Assembly (NCBI RefSeq): GCF_003947415.1
Contig: NZ_QHKL01000004.1
Coordinates: 310,001 to 374,000, forward strand
From: Amycolatopsis sp. WAC 01376
GTDB taxonomy: Bacteria > Actinomycetota > Actinomycetes > Mycobacteriales > Pseudonocardiaceae
DNA: 64,000 nt
Direction of reading: 5' to 3'
Position 1 is the stretch's first letter; every line of letters begins with the position of its first letter. This document shows positions 34,730-43,221 of the stretch, piece after piece. The translations under genes were made by a program, and so were the position numbers. Below the pieces are notes generated by a model. That model searched no databases. It was given only the letters and a program-made list of their open reading frames with translations, and had not been told where the DNA came from.

Positions 34730-35381
34730 CCGCCCCGGGCGGGCCGATGAATCGGCGAGCGAACAGGATCGCGCCCGGCTTCGGCCCGTCCGGACTCAGC
34801 AGATGTTGCGCCTCCACAGTGAAACCCGCTTCGCGGAGCCAATCGGCCACGCGGGACGGCCGTCGAAGGTACCCGTCCGCCGCCCGCGTGGACTGGTCGC
34901 CGTTCCCGCTCGTCTTGTCCTCCGGTTCGTCCCCGACGTGGAAACCCACGGCCACCATCCCGCCCGGCCGCACGATCCGGTGGAACCGCGCGAGCACGCC
35001 CGGCACCACCTCGTCCGGGATATGGATCAGCGACCACCACGCGAGCACACCGGCGAGAGAGCCTTCGTCGACCTTGAGGTCGGTCATCGAACCGACCTCG
35101 AATCGCACATCGGGGTGTTCTCGGCGAGCGATCTCGATCATCGCGGGCGACAGGTCGATACCGAACGCGTCCACGCCCAGCTCCCGCAGCAGCGCGGCGG
35201 TGTGCCCCGGCCCGCAGCCCACATCCGCGACAGGCCCGCCACCGATCGCGCGGACCAGATCGGCGAACAACACCACCCCCGCGCGAACGTGAAGCTTCCT
35301 GCCGAGCAGGTCTCGGGTCTCATCGGCGTAGCCGGCCGCGAGAGTGTCGTACGAGTTCCGGGTCTCACTCAACCAGGTCAT
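34719..35381 (-). CDS. Class I SAM-dependent methyltransferase
   Basis: 220 residues from ATG 35381 (MTWLSETRNSYDTLA); the frame extends 15 codons further without a better start. The Rossmann motif I is VADVGCGPGHTAALL, acidic motif II is GIDLSPAMIEIARRE, and post-I motifs SMTDLKVDEGSLAGVLAWWSLIHI and VRPGGMVAVGFH follow. It is a small-molecule methyltransferase of the UbiE/COQ5-like type; the substrate is unknown. It converges with the secreted protein gene, with an 11-base overlap. Confidence 0.88.
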   Translation of the reverse strand: MTWLSETRNSYDTLAAGYADETRDLLGRKLHVRAGVVLFADLVRAIGGGPVADVGCGPGHTAALLRELGVDAFGIDLSPAMIEIARREHPDVRFEVGSMTDLKVDEGSLAGVLAWWSLIHIPDEVVPGVLARFHRIVRPGGMVAVGFHVGDEPEDKTSGNGDQSTRAADGYLRRPSRVADWLREAGFTVEAQHLLSPDGPKPGAILFARRFIGPPGAVSR

Positions 35382-35539
35382 CAGCGAACCGTAGCTTCTG
35401 CGATCGGTCTGTCGACAGTCGTCCAACCACCCACGTGGATGTGCCGTTCAGCGGCCGAAAGGCTCTATTCTGGGAAGGACGCGCCCTGGACCGCGGCCGG
35501 CCGGTGATGGTGAAGCTGACTGGATCGGGGTGACCAGAG

Positions 35540-35884
35540 GTGCCGACCGACGACCCTCCGCGTGAACCAGCGCCGGCAGGACGATGCCCGGCCGAGAGCT
35601 CTCGCCAGGACTGGCCCACTCGCCACGGTGGCGGCTACCCGCCGGGCTGGCGAGTCCGTTATCGCCGCCACACGCGCCGAGGCTCTTCCCGTCCGGCTAC
35701 CTCGGTCGAACAGGCAGGGCGAGTGCGAACCGGAACGGTCGCGGGATGCAGCCTGCGCGACGAGCACACCGGCACCACCTGGGTACCGGTCCGCCCGGAC
35801 GGCGTCCCCACCGATGCCCCCGCTCGCGTCGTCAGGGCGACGGACATCCTCGACGCCAGCCCACCGATACACCGTCCGGACTGA
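35540..35884 (+). CDS. Small basic hypothetical protein
   Basis: 114 residues from GTG 35540. The N terminus is Pro/Arg-rich. Residues ~58-105 look like a folded core (GRVRTGTVAGCSLRDEHTGT, TWVPVRPDG, ARVVRATDILDA) with beta-strand character. Alternative frames cover the same DNA, but this one has the most protein-like composition. No family recognised. It may be a small domain protein like those accompanying mobile or regulatory loci; the call is tentative. Confidence 0.45.
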   Translation: MPTDDPPREPAPAGRCPAESSRQDWPTRHGGGYPPGWRVRYRRHTRRGSSRPATSVEQAGRVRTGTVAGCSLRDEHTGTTWVPVRPDGVPTDAPARVVRATDILDASPPIHRPD

Positions 35885-36050
35885 AACTCGGTGCCGGTGG
35901 TCGTGAGTGGCGATTCGTGTTCTGGCGAGCTTCCCCTTGGGTACCTACTGCGTGACCTGTGGCGCTTCTTGCGTGATGCCGGGTTGAAGTACATGAAGGC
36001 CCCCCTCCCCTGCTCTTCAGCGCTTCCAACGGCCCGGCGTCGAACTCCTT
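35885..36050. repeat. Degenerate repeat fragments
   Basis: Holds one arm of the GGTCGTGAGTGG palindrome family (about 35896-35910) and one arm of the AGTACATGAAGGCCCCC hairpin family (about 35988-36006). Neither has its partner arm. They look like decayed or partial copies of the repeats at 3.7-4.2 kb, 46.5 kb and 59.4 kb. Confidence 0.55.
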
Positions 36051-36103
36051 GTCGTGAAGGGCACCTTTGAGACCTTGAAGGTCTCAAAGGTGCCCTTCAC
36101 GAC
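36051..36103. terminator. Perfect 24 bp stem palindrome (bidirectional terminator-like repeat)
   Basis: The left arm GTCGTGAAGGGCACCTTTGA-GACC (36051-36074) and its exact complement (36080-36103) flank a 5-base loop TTGAA. The stop codon of the minus-strand VOC gene lies inside the right arm. The ends share TGAAGG with the other hairpins, so it probably belongs to the same intergenic repeat superfamily. Confidence 0.8.
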
Positions 36104-36558
36104 ATCCCCACGGACCGCGAAAACTCACGCAAGCGCCTGACTGGAGCGGCGTGTGCCGGTTGGGTGAAGCGCAGCATGTTCCCGGAGGGGTCGAGGAAGG
36201 CGCAGTCGCGGGCGCCGTGAGGTTGGTCGATGGGTTCTTGCATCACGTCGGCGCCCATGGCCTCGATGTGCTCGAAAGTGGCGTCGCAGTCGTCGGTCAC
36301 GAAGACCAGGCGACCCAGCAGTCCCTTGGCCATGAGGTCTTCGATCGCCTGCCGGTCGGCCGGTGAGGCTCCCTGGTCCATGTCGGGCAGAGTCAGAGCG
36401 ATCCGCACGTTCGGCTGGGACGGTGGACTGACGCTCACCGCGAATTCGACGTCCTCGCTTGCCTTGAAGCCGAGCACGTCGCGGTAGAAGCCGAGGGCCT
36501 CGTCTAGGTCATGGACGGCGAGCGTGCAGTACGACAGCTTGAGATCCATGCCGGTCAC
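36097..36558 (-). CDS. VOC family protein in the SigJ operon
   Basis: 153 residues from ATG 36558 (an ATG three codons later, MDLKLSYCTL, is also possible). A VOC module starts at TLAVHDLDEALGFYRDVLGF, and the second ends with ARDCAFLDPSGNMLRFTQP. The start overlaps the stop of the sigma gene by 4 bases, indicating translational coupling. The C-terminal residues (SVGMS) and the stop codon are encoded within the intergenic palindrome at 36051-36103. This suggests the original 3' end was replaced by, or extended into, a repeat. Substrate unknown. Confidence 0.87.
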   Translation of the reverse strand: MTGMDLKLSYCTLAVHDLDEALGFYRDVLGFKASEDVEFAVSVSPPSQPNVRIALTLPDMDQGASPADRQAIEDLMAKGLLGRLVFVTDDCDATFEHIEAMGADVMQEPIDQPHGARDCAFLDPSGNMLRFTQPAHAAPVRRLREFSRSVGMS

Positions 36559-37469
36559 GCTCCTTTCCCTGGACCATCCGGCTCCTGGTCACCGGTGCCG
36601 AGAAACACGATGTCGAGGTCACGGAGCCGGTCCGGATCGGCCTGCAGGGCGATACCGGTGATCTTCCCGTCGGTGATGGTGAAACCGAAGACGACCTGCG
36701 GCCGGCCTCGATGCGCCCAGACCGCGGCCGGAACGCCGTCGACCAGGGCGAGCCGGGCGGCCTCGGCTCGGCCGGCGAAGACGGCCGCCACCGCGTCGGC
36801 GCCGCGGGCCTCGGCGGTCGCGCCCATCCGCACGGCCGCCGGATCGGCCACGAGTACGGCCTCCGAATCGAGCACCGAGAGCAGACCGGCGAAATCCCCG
36901 TCCCGGGAGGCGGCGAGGAACGCGGCGACGACCTCCCGCTTCCGGGATCGCGCGGCATCGGATGCCGAGGCCGCTCCTTGTACCCGCCGCCGGGCCCGGC
37001 TGGCGAGTTGCCGGGCCGCCGCCGGGGAGCGGTCGATGATGGCGCCGATCTCGCCGAAGGACACGGCGAACATGTCGTGCAGGACGAACGCGAGCCGCTC
37101 GGCGGGGGTCAGCGTGTCCAGCACCACCATGAGCGCGACACCGACCGAGTCGGCCAGCAGCGCGTCGTCCTCGGGATCGACCGGGCCGCTCGGGTGTGGC
37201 GCGGCAGGCTCGGGCGGCAGCGCCCCGGCCGGCTCTTCACGCCGGGCCTGACGTGCCTCGAGCATGTTGAGGCAGACCCGGGCGACGACCGTGGTCAGCC
37301 ACCCGCCCGGGTTCTCCACCTGGTCGGTGTCGGCGCGGCTGACCCGCAGCCACGCCTCCTGCACCGCGTCCTCGGCGTCGCCGGGTGAGCGGAGCATCCG
37401 GTAGGCCAGCGCCCGCAAGCGGTCCTGGTGCTCGGTGAACCGCTCGCTCAGCCAGTCGTGTTCGGCCAT
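36555..37469 (-). CDS. sigJ: SigJ-type (ECF41) sigma factor with SnoaL-like C-terminal domain
   Basis: 304 residues from ATG 37469. The sigma2 region (residues ~8-75) contains LRALAYRMLRSPGDAEDAVQEAWLR and VENPGGWLTTVVARVCLN. The sigma4 region (~110-165) contains LTPAERLAFVLHDMFAVSFGEIGAIIDRSPAAARQLASRARRRV. The C-terminal NTF2/SnoaL-like domain (~175-295) replaces an anti-sigma factor, as in the ECF41 group. It is followed by a coupled VOC gene and is divergent from another VOC gene. A TGTGACA/TGTCACA box upstream fits ECF41 autoregulation. The exact signal is unknown. Confidence 0.92.
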   Translation of the reverse strand: MAEHDWLSERFTEHQDRLRALAYRMLRSPGDAEDAVQEAWLRVSRADTDQVENPGGWLTTVVARVCLNMLEARQARREEPAGALPPEPAAPHPSGPVDPEDDALLADSVGVALMVVLDTLTPAERLAFVLHDMFAVSFGEIGAIIDRSPAAARQLASRARRRVQGAASASDAARSRKREVVAAFLAASRDGDFAGLLSVLDSEAVLVADPAAVRMGATAEARGADAVAAVFAGRAEAARLALVDGVPAAVWAHRGRPQVVFGFTITDGKITGIALQADPDRLRDLDIVFLGTGDQEPDGPGKGA

Positions 37470-37506
37470 CGGTCACATTCCTCCGTCTCGGTCTGTCATA
37501 CCGATT

Positions 37507-37533
37507 GACCGGCGACACCAAGCCGATGTGACA
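37507..37533 (-). promoter_or_regulatory. Candidate ECF41-type promoter of sigJ
   Basis: The minus strand has TGTCACA (37527-37533), a 16-base spacer, then GGTC (37507-37510). This matches the ECF41 pattern TGTCACA-N16-CGTC except for one base in the -10. It lies ~40 bases upstream of the sigma start. GTCACA on the plus strand near 37480 may serve the divergent VOC gene. Confidence 0.55.
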
Positions 37534-37551
37534 GTACAAAGGAGACAAGGC

Positions 37552-37965
37552 ATGAAAGCGCACGTCAGCTCGATCCTCCTCGCCGTCCAGGACATGGACC
37601 GGGCCAAGCAGTTCTACACCGAGGGGCTCGGCTGGAAGGTCAAGGACGACTACGGCGTCTCGGTGTTCTTCGAATCGGACGGAGCCTCGCCCGTCGGTTT
37701 CTACCGGCGTGACGGCCTGGCCGAGCAGGTGGGCACCAGCCCGGAAGGCAGCGGCTTCAGCGGGCTCGTCCTCACCTACGTCGTCCGTAGCGAGGCACGG
37801 GTCGACGAGATCATCGCGGAAGCCGAGAAGGCCGGCGCCAAGATCCTCAAGCCCGCGGGTGCCCTGCCGTGGGGCGGGTACGGCGGCTCCTTCGCGGATC
37901 CGGACGGCTACATCTGGAGTCTCGGCTACAGCGACCAGGGAACGGACCAGCCCTACGCGGAATAG
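37552..37965 (+). CDS. VOC family protein divergent from sigJ
   Basis: 137 residues from ATG 37552, with AAAGGAG upstream; the longer frame from 37435 runs through the sigma promoter. It opens with VSSILLAVQDMDRAKQFYTEGLGW and closes with GGYGGSFADPDGYIWSLGYSD, both standard VOC elements. A truncated VOC gene follows 50 bases later with a closely similar closing motif, so the pair probably arose by duplication. Divergent placement from sigJ suggests it belongs to the same regulon. Confidence 0.88.
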   Translation: MKAHVSSILLAVQDMDRAKQFYTEGLGWKVKDDYGVSVFFESDGASPVGFYRRDGLAEQVGTSPEGSGFSGLVLTYVVRSEARVDEIIAEAEKAGAKILKPAGALPWGGYGGSFADPDGYIWSLGYSDQGTDQPYAE

Positions 37966-38015
37966 CCGTTCCTGACGACCGGCGCCGAACCACCCCGAGA
38001 TCACCAGGAGAGAAC

Positions 38016-38153
38016 GTGTCACCGCAGATGAGCGCCATCATGCTCCGCGCCAAGAAGTTCTATGAGGCGGCCGCCGCCAGATGGGGCGGGTACTACGGCT
38101 ATTTCAGCGACCCGGACGGCTACCTGTGGCAAGTCACCACCGACGCCTCCTGA
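38016..38153 (+). pseudogene. Truncated VOC gene (internal deletion)
   Basis: A 45-residue frame from GTG 38016 with GGAGAGAAC upstream. It joins a start (MSPQMSAIMLRAKKFYE) directly to the last ~25 residues of a VOC domain (RWGGYYGYFSDPDGYLWQV). About 80-90 central residues normally present are missing without a frame break. It keeps a ribosome binding site, so a short peptide could still be made, but it cannot form a VOC fold. It lies between the intact VOC gene and the DoxX gene in the same direction. Confidence 0.7.
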
Positions 38154-38179
38154 CTCTTCAGTCGCGAAAGGACAGACGG

Positions 38180-38620
38180 ATGACCACCCGAACCTGGCCA
38201 CGGCACGCGATGACCGGCCTGTACTGGTTCCTGGCCCTTCAGTTCGCCTTGGGCGCCATCACCAAGTACTGGCCGGGCGAAACGTTCTTCGGCCCGCCCT
38301 ACGCGGCACAGTTCGCCGAATGGGGCTACCCGTCCTGGATGCGGTTCCCGGTCGGGACGCTGGAAGGTCTCGCCGCGATCCTGCTCGTGATCCCGAGCAG
38401 ACGAACACGCTTCCTCGGCGCCACCACGCTGATGTTCGTCCTCACCGGCGCGGTCACCACCCACATCATCAACCAGGACGGGCCCGCCGAAAGCTGGGCC
38501 GCGCCGACACATCTCGTCATCACCGGGATCCTCGCACTGGCCAACTGGCCCCACGACTGGCGAGACCTCCTGCGGGCTCCTGCCTCGCACACGGCCCGAG
38601 CACCACATCCGACGAACTAG
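38180..38620 (+). CDS. DoxX-like small membrane protein
   Basis: 146 residues from ATG 38180, with GAAAGGACAGACGG upstream. Four hydrophobic segments match the DoxX/DoxD pattern: GLYWFLALQFALGAITKYWPG; WMRFPVGTLEGLAAILLVIPS; FLGATTLMFVLTGAVTTHII; THLVITGILALANWP. Members act in membrane redox or stress tolerance, but many are uncharacterised. It is 26 bases after the VOC remnant and is likely the last gene of the operon starting at 37552. Confidence 0.8.
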   Translation: MTTRTWPRHAMTGLYWFLALQFALGAITKYWPGETFFGPPYAAQFAEWGYPSWMRFPVGTLEGLAAILLVIPSRRTRFLGATTLMFVLTGAVTTHIINQDGPAESWAAPTHLVITGILALANWPHDWRDLLRAPASHTARAPHPTN

Positions 38621-38653
38621 CGATACCCGTACGTGCTGTGGCAGGCAAGGGGA

Positions 38654-38857
38654 TCAGAAGCCGGGCGGTGGTGGCGACTGAGTGGTTTTAAGCTGCCGCT
38701 GACGAGCGAAGTACTCGTTGTTGCGCTTTCGCCAGTACTCCGCCGCCTGGCTCGATTCTTCGCCGCCTGAATCGTCGGCGCGCTGGGGATCGGATCGCCC
38801 CGTTGCCCTTTTCCAGAGACGAATCCGGGGTTTCCGGCGGGGCTTGCGCAGAGTCAT
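38654..38857 (-). CDS. Small basic hypothetical protein
   Basis: 67 residues from ATG 38857. It is strongly basic at the N terminus (TLRKPRRKPRIRLWKRATGR), acidic in the middle (DDSGGEESSQ), then aromatic and charged (AAEYWRKRNNEYFARQRQL). No good Shine-Dalgarno sequence is visible. The composition is protein-like and no competing gene covers the region, but coding is uncertain. Confidence 0.4.
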   Translation of the reverse strand: MTLRKPRRKPRIRLWKRATGRSDPQRADDSGGEESSQAAEYWRKRNNEYFARQRQLKTTQSPPPPGF

Positions 38858-38941
38858 GGTTCAGTACAGCAGACAGTCGCCCAACGCGTCATCGGCCAGA
38901 CAGGTCTCGCGGAGCATCGTACGGCGCTCTGCTCGCGGGTT

Positions 38942-39772
38942 TCAGTGCGTGCGTGCCACGCCCGCCAAGCCGCGGGAACGCGGGGCGTCCTTGTCGGCGC
39001 CCGCGACGTCGGGGCGCCACCGAGGCAGCCACACCAGCCCGGGCTCGACCAGCTCCAGGTCTCCGAAGAACTCAGCGATCTGCTCGCGTGAACGCATGAT
39101 CGCGGCGTGGTTGGTCCGGCGCCCGTACTCCTGCGCCACCCGCTTGCCCGCGTTCTGCGTCTCGACGTCCTCGGGCGCGACGTGAATGTGCGACACGGCC
39201 AGGAAGCTGCCCGGCGGCAGCATCGCGCGGTGGAAACCGAGTGCGGCGTGCGGATTCTGCTCGTCGGGCATGAAATGCAGCAGTGCGACCAGAAGCAGCC
39301 CGATGGGCTCCCTCCGATCGATCAGGCCGGTGTCCATCACGCGGTCCCACAGCAGGCGCCGGTCGAAGAAATCGGCGTCCAGCGCGGCATGCCGGGCCGG
39401 GTCCGCCGTCTCTTCGAGCAGGATCTGGGCGTGCGCTTGCGCGATCGGCTCGTTGTCGATGTAGACCACCCGGCATTCACCCGGCGCCACCTCATCGGCG
39501 ACCTCGTGCACGTTGCCCTGCGTCGGCAACCCGGATCCGATGTCCACGAACTGCCGGATCCCCTGCCCCACCATGAAACGGACGGCACGACCGAGAAACG
39601 CCCGGTTCGCGCGGGCGAAATCCCGGATCTCCGGCAGCACGGCGAGCTGCTTCTCGGCGAAAGCCTGGTCGACGGCGTAGTTGTGCGTCCCGCCGAGCAG
39701 GTAGTCGTACACCCGCCCCACCGAAACCTTGTCCACCGACGCGGCCACCCGTGCGGCCTCATCCATGCTCAT
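38942..39772 (-). CDS. DUF574-type S-adenosyl methyltransferase
   Basis: 276 residues from ATG 39772 (MSMDEAARV), with GGGGGAT upstream. The family signatures are SVGRVYDYLLGGTHNYAVDQ (~18-37), QFVDIGSGLPTQGNVHEVA (SAM-binding loop), VVYIDNEPIAQAHAQ and PIGLLLVALLHFMPDEQNP. This family is abundant and paralogous in Streptomyces and Amycolatopsis, and its targets are unknown. It is divergent from the NB-ARC gene across ~124 bases. Confidence 0.9.
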   Translation of the reverse strand: MSMDEAARVAASVDKVSVGRVYDYLLGGTHNYAVDQAFAEKQLAVLPEIRDFARANRAFLGRAVRFMVGQGIRQFVDIGSGLPTQGNVHEVADEVAPGECRVVYIDNEPIAQAHAQILLEETADPARHAALDADFFDRRLLWDRVMDTGLIDRREPIGLLLVALLHFMPDEQNPHAALGFHRAMLPPGSFLAVSHIHVAPEDVETQNAGKRVAQEYGRRTNHAAIMRSREQIAEFFGDLELVEPGLVWLPRWRPDVAGADKDAPRSRGLAGVARTH

Positions 39773-39896
39773 CCCGATCCCCCAAGACCTTCGCGCAGGC
39801 AACGCATCGAAGATGCGCACAGTACCGGTACTCCCTTGCGGTGAACGCGCCGAAACGCGGGAAATACGCCGCTAGCCTCGAAAGCGGAGGTGGGCC

Positions 39897-41978
39897 GTGG
39901 ACCATACGACCAACGAGGTCGCGCACGCCGTCGGCGGCTCGGTCATCCAGACCGGGGTCGTGCAGGGCGACATCCACGTCCACGACGTCCGCCCCGCGCC
40001 GGTGCCCTATCAGCTTCCCCCGTCGCCCGCGCATTTCAGCGGGCGGACCGGCGAGCTGGACAGGTTGACGGACACCCTGCTCGGCGACATCCACCGGGAC
40101 AGGCCCGCGCTCGCGGTGCTGACCGGTCCTGGCGGTGTGGGCAAAACGGCTCTCGCCCTGCGTTGGCTGCACCACGCACGCCGGCACTTTCCCGACGGGC
40201 AGTTGTACGCGAACCTGTCCGCATATGGTCCGGCCGGACCGATCAGCCCGGTCGAGATCCTCGGCGATCTCCTCCACGGACTGGGAATGCCGCCCTCGGA
40301 CATCCCGCTCCGGGCAGCGCGGAGAGCCGCGGTGTACCGCTCGCTCACCGCGGGCAGGTCGATCGCCGTGCTGCTCGACGACGCCGCCTCCAGTGAGCAA
40401 GTAGCGATGCTGCTGCCCGTTTCGCCGCGGAGCGTGGTCGTGGTGACAAGCCGTCGACGATTGAGCGGACTCGTCGCGCACGGCGGCGCCACGGTGGACG
40501 TCGGCGCCCTTTCCCAGGACACGTCGGTGGAGTTGCTCGGCCGCGCGATCGGCCGGGAACGCGTCGCCGCCGAACCGGAATCGGCCCGGGATCTGGCGGA
40601 GCTGTGCGGCGGCATACCGATCGCGGTGCACCTCGCCGCGGCCCGGCTGGCGGTCCGGCCGAACTGGCCGCTGGCGAGGGTGGCCAGGGAACTCGCCGAT
40701 GAACGTTGTCGACTGCGGGCCTTCGTCGGCGAGGACGGGACCTCGTCCGTCGAGATGTGCTTCGACCTCTCCTATCGCGGGCTTCCGACTGGCGCGGCAC
40801 GCCTCTACCGGCTGCTCGGGCTGTACCCCGGCAGCGATTTCGGCAGTGGGGTCGCGGCGGCGCTCGCCGGGACGTCCGAGGCAGAGGCGGAGCATTCGCT
40901 CGGTGTGCTGGCCGACGCGAACATGGTCACGGACAAGGCTTTCGATCGCTACGGCTTTCACGACCTGGGGCGTCTGCACGCTCGGCGCCTGGCGGAACTG
41001 CGGGAGCCGGAGGCCGAACGGCAGCGGGCGGTGTGGTCGGCTGTGTCGTACTACCGGGACCGCGCCGCGGCCGCCGACAGTGCGGCGACGCCGCTGCGGC
41101 CGCACCACGCTCCCGCGCCGACGGAGTTCGACACGCGGGTATCGGCGCTGGACTGGCTCGAGCGCGAACTGCCGAACCTGATCGCGTGCCTGCGGATCGC
41201 GTACTCGCGCGGCTGGTACGAGCTGGTGTGCCGCCTGTACGACGCGCTCTGGGGATTGTTCCTCTATCGCGGGCACTACGACGAGTGGATCGGCGCCGGC
41301 GCCCTCGCGGTCGAAGCCGCGACCTTGTCCGGGGACTCCGGTGTCGAGGTACGGATGGTGAACCAGTCCGCTTCGGTCCACCTGCGCGTCGGCGAGCCCG
41401 CGGCGGCGCTCGGCCCGTATCGGCGGGCGTTGGCCGTCGCCCGGTCGATTGACGACCGGGCAGGCGAGGCGACCGCGCTGGAAGGGCTGGGTGCCGCCGA
41501 GCATGCGTGCGGCCACCTCCCGGAAGCCATCGAGCACTACCGAAGTGCCCTCGAACTCAACGAAGCGCAGGGACGCACCCGTGGGACGGCGCTTCTCCTC
41601 TGCTACCTCGGCCACGCGCTGGCCGATCAAGGCGAGTTCGAGGCCGCCGCCGACCACTTCGTGCGCTCGGCGGGGCTTTCCGAGTCGATCGGCGATCTCC
41701 ATTGCCAGGCGCAGGCGATCGCCGGGCTGGGCGCGGTCCACGCGGCGCGCGGCGCCCCCGGCGAGGCGGTGTCGGCGTTGCGGCGAGGACTGCGGTCGCT
41801 CCCGTCTTCGGAGGCCGCCACGCTGCGCGTCCCCGTGCTGGAGAAACTGGCGGAAGTGCTCAGCGCTTCCGGGGATCACGACGGGGCGCGACGGTACTGG
41901 ACCGAGGCACTCGACGCCTGCACCGCCATGAACGATCCCCGCGCCGAGCGGATCCGGGCCCGGATCCGCTCGGCGTGA
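39897..41978 (+). CDS. NB-ARC/TPR (NLR-like) receptor with N-terminal RHIM-like amyloid motif
   Basis: 693 residues from GTG 39897, with GGAGG six bases upstream. Residues 6-29 (NEVAHAVGGSVIQTGVVQGD then IHVH) match the N-x7-G-x3-Q-x-G-x3-G spacing of bacterial RHIM-like amyloid signalling motifs. NB-ARC follows, with P-loop GPGGVGKTALAL (~80), kinase-2 IAVLLDDAASSEQV, VTSRRRL and GGIPIAV. From ~460 the protein has TPR-type repeats (e.g. GPYRRALAVARSIDD; EHYRSALELNEAQGR). There is no DNA-binding domain. NLR proteins of this build sense a ligand and oligomerise, and the motif templates a partner carrying the same motif. The cyclase-like gene at 44760-45536 carries a gaplessly alignable C-terminal copy. 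Confidence 0.9.
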   Translation: MDHTTNEVAHAVGGSVIQTGVVQGDIHVHDVRPAPVPYQLPPSPAHFSGRTGELDRLTDTLLGDIHRDRPALAVLTGPGGVGKTALALRWLHHARRHFPDGQLYANLSAYGPAGPISPVEILGDLLHGLGMPPSDIPLRAARRAAVYRSLTAGRSIAVLLDDAASSEQVAMLLPVSPRSVVVVTSRRRLSGLVAHGGATVDVGALSQDTSVELLGRAIGRERVAAEPESARDLAELCGGIPIAVHLAAARLAVRPNWPLARVARELADERCRLRAFVGEDGTSSVEMCFDLSYRGLPTGAARLYRLLGLYPGSDFGSGVAAALAGTSEAEAEHSLGVLADANMVTDKAFDRYGFHDLGRLHARRLAELREPEAERQRAVWSAVSYYRDRAAAADSAATPLRPHHAPAPTEFDTRVSALDWLERELPNLIACLRIAYSRGWYELVCRLYDALWGLFLYRGHYDEWIGAGALAVEAATLSGDSGVEVRMVNQSASVHLRVGEPAAALGPYRRALAVARSIDDRAGEATALEGLGAAEHACGHLPEAIEHYRSALELNEAQGRTRGTALLLCYLGHALADQGEFEAAADHFVRSAGLSESIGDLHCQAQAIAGLGAVHAARGAPGEAVSALRRGLRSLPSSEAATLRVPVLEKLAEVLSASGDHDGARRYWTEALDACTAMNDPRAERIRARIRSA

Positions 41979-41985
41979 GGCCGGT

Positions 41986-43221
41986 TCACTCGATCGGCTC
42001 CGGCAGCAACGCGGGTGACACCGGCACCCGGTGTGCCGGCTGGTCCAGGCCCAGCAACGCATAGCAGGTCTCGCGCAGGATGGTCAGTGCCTGCCCCGGG
42101 CGTCCCGTGATGGTCCGCACCACCTCCGCGCGCTTGAGGTCGGTGGGCGGCTTCGCCCGGTACACCTGCGGCGCCAGCGGACGATCGAGACGCAACGGCG
42201 CCGCGATCCGCGAAACCAGGTCGGCCGGGCTGCCCGCCCGCACGCCGTCGAGGGAACCAGCGCTCATCAGGGTCGGCAGACCGAGGCCCGCGGCGTACTG
42301 GAGCACCGAGCCGAGGTCCCCGACGGCGAGGTCGGCGGCCGCGAGTGCCGCCCGCCAGCCCTCCTCCGGCGGCAGGAGGACGAGCCCGCGCTCACGCGGA
42401 CCGGACAGCCACGCGAGGACCTGCCGACGGCTGTAGGCATGCCAAACGAACGGATGCAGCACCGCCACCACCAGATGGTCCGGCTGCGGCAGTTCCTCGA
42501 CCAGCCGGGCGAAAATCGTCGGGTCGGTACCGAACAGCGAGTGTTTCGACCAGGTCGACGAGACGACCACGATCCGCTGCCCCGTGGACGCGCCGAGCGC
42601 GTGCCGGTACGCGTCCCGATACGGACGGCCTGCCAGCATCCGGTCGAACGACGGGTCGCCTGCGACGACCGCGCCGGGCAGCGCCTCGGGACAGGTTTCG
42701 GCCAGCACGAGCTTTTCGTCGTCGGTCGCGAGCGCCAGGGCGGCCGGGATCACGTCGTCACCGCGCATGAGGTGATCGCGGTGCAGACCGTGCCGCCGGA
42801 CGTCGCCGTCGTACCCGATCCTGGACCCGAGGCTGCCCACCCCGTGTGGCATCAGGACGACCGGCCCGTCGAGTTCGGCCAGACCCCAGTCGCAGGCCGC
42901 CAGCACCAGGTCGAACCGTGTGCTCACGGCCTGCCGCCACGGGATGACCAGGCCGTCGAACCGACGGACGTACTCGCCGATTCCCGCCCAGCGGTATCCG
43001 GTTTCCGGAGTCGACAGCATCACCTGGATCCGCATGTCGCTTTCCAGTGCGGGCAAGATGTCCAGCAGCCGTTCGCCTGCCTGGACGTGCGGCACCACGA
43101 CAAGAATCCGCTTCACACCGGGCAGGCTCATCCAGAAGTCGGCCACGCGGTCGCCTGCCGCGATCACCCGGCCCGTATCCGTCATGCTCGGTGACAGCAC
43201 TGGTTCAGCACGGGAAGACAT
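41986..43221 (-). CDS. GT-B-like protein of unknown function
   Basis: 411 residues from ATG 43221; another ATG lies 12 codons on. It is mixed alpha/beta with two Rossmann-like halves: LPGVKRILVVVPHVQAGERLLDIL...LDGPVVLMPHGVGSLGSRIG, and GQRIVVVSSTWSKHSLFGTDP...HLVVAVLHPFVWHAY...GLPTLMSAGSLDG. The layout recalls GT-B glycosyltransferases and CDP-glycerol glycerophosphotransferases (the MPHG and HPF segments), but no family signature is certain. Its start overlaps the end of the sigma/anti-sigma fusion gene by 17 bases, so the two are translated together. It converges with the NB-ARC gene, with 7 bases between stops. Confidence 0.7.
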   Translation of the reverse strand: MSSRAEPVLSPSMTDTGRVIAAGDRVADFWMSLPGVKRILVVVPHVQAGERLLDILPALESDMRIQVMLSTPETGYRWAGIGEYVRRFDGLVIPWRQAVSTRFDLVLAACDWGLAELDGPVVLMPHGVGSLGSRIGYDGDVRRHGLHRDHLMRGDDVIPAALALATDDEKLVLAETCPEALPGAVVAGDPSFDRMLAGRPYRDAYRHALGASTGQRIVVVSSTWSKHSLFGTDPTIFARLVEELPQPDHLVVAVLHPFVWHAYSRRQVLAWLSGPRERGLVLLPPEEGWRAALAAADLAVGDLGSVLQYAAGLGLPTLMSAGSLDGVRAGSPADLVSRIAAPLRLDRPLAPQVYRAKPPTDLKRAEVVRTITGRPGQALTILRETCYALLGLDQPAHRVPVSPALLPEPIE

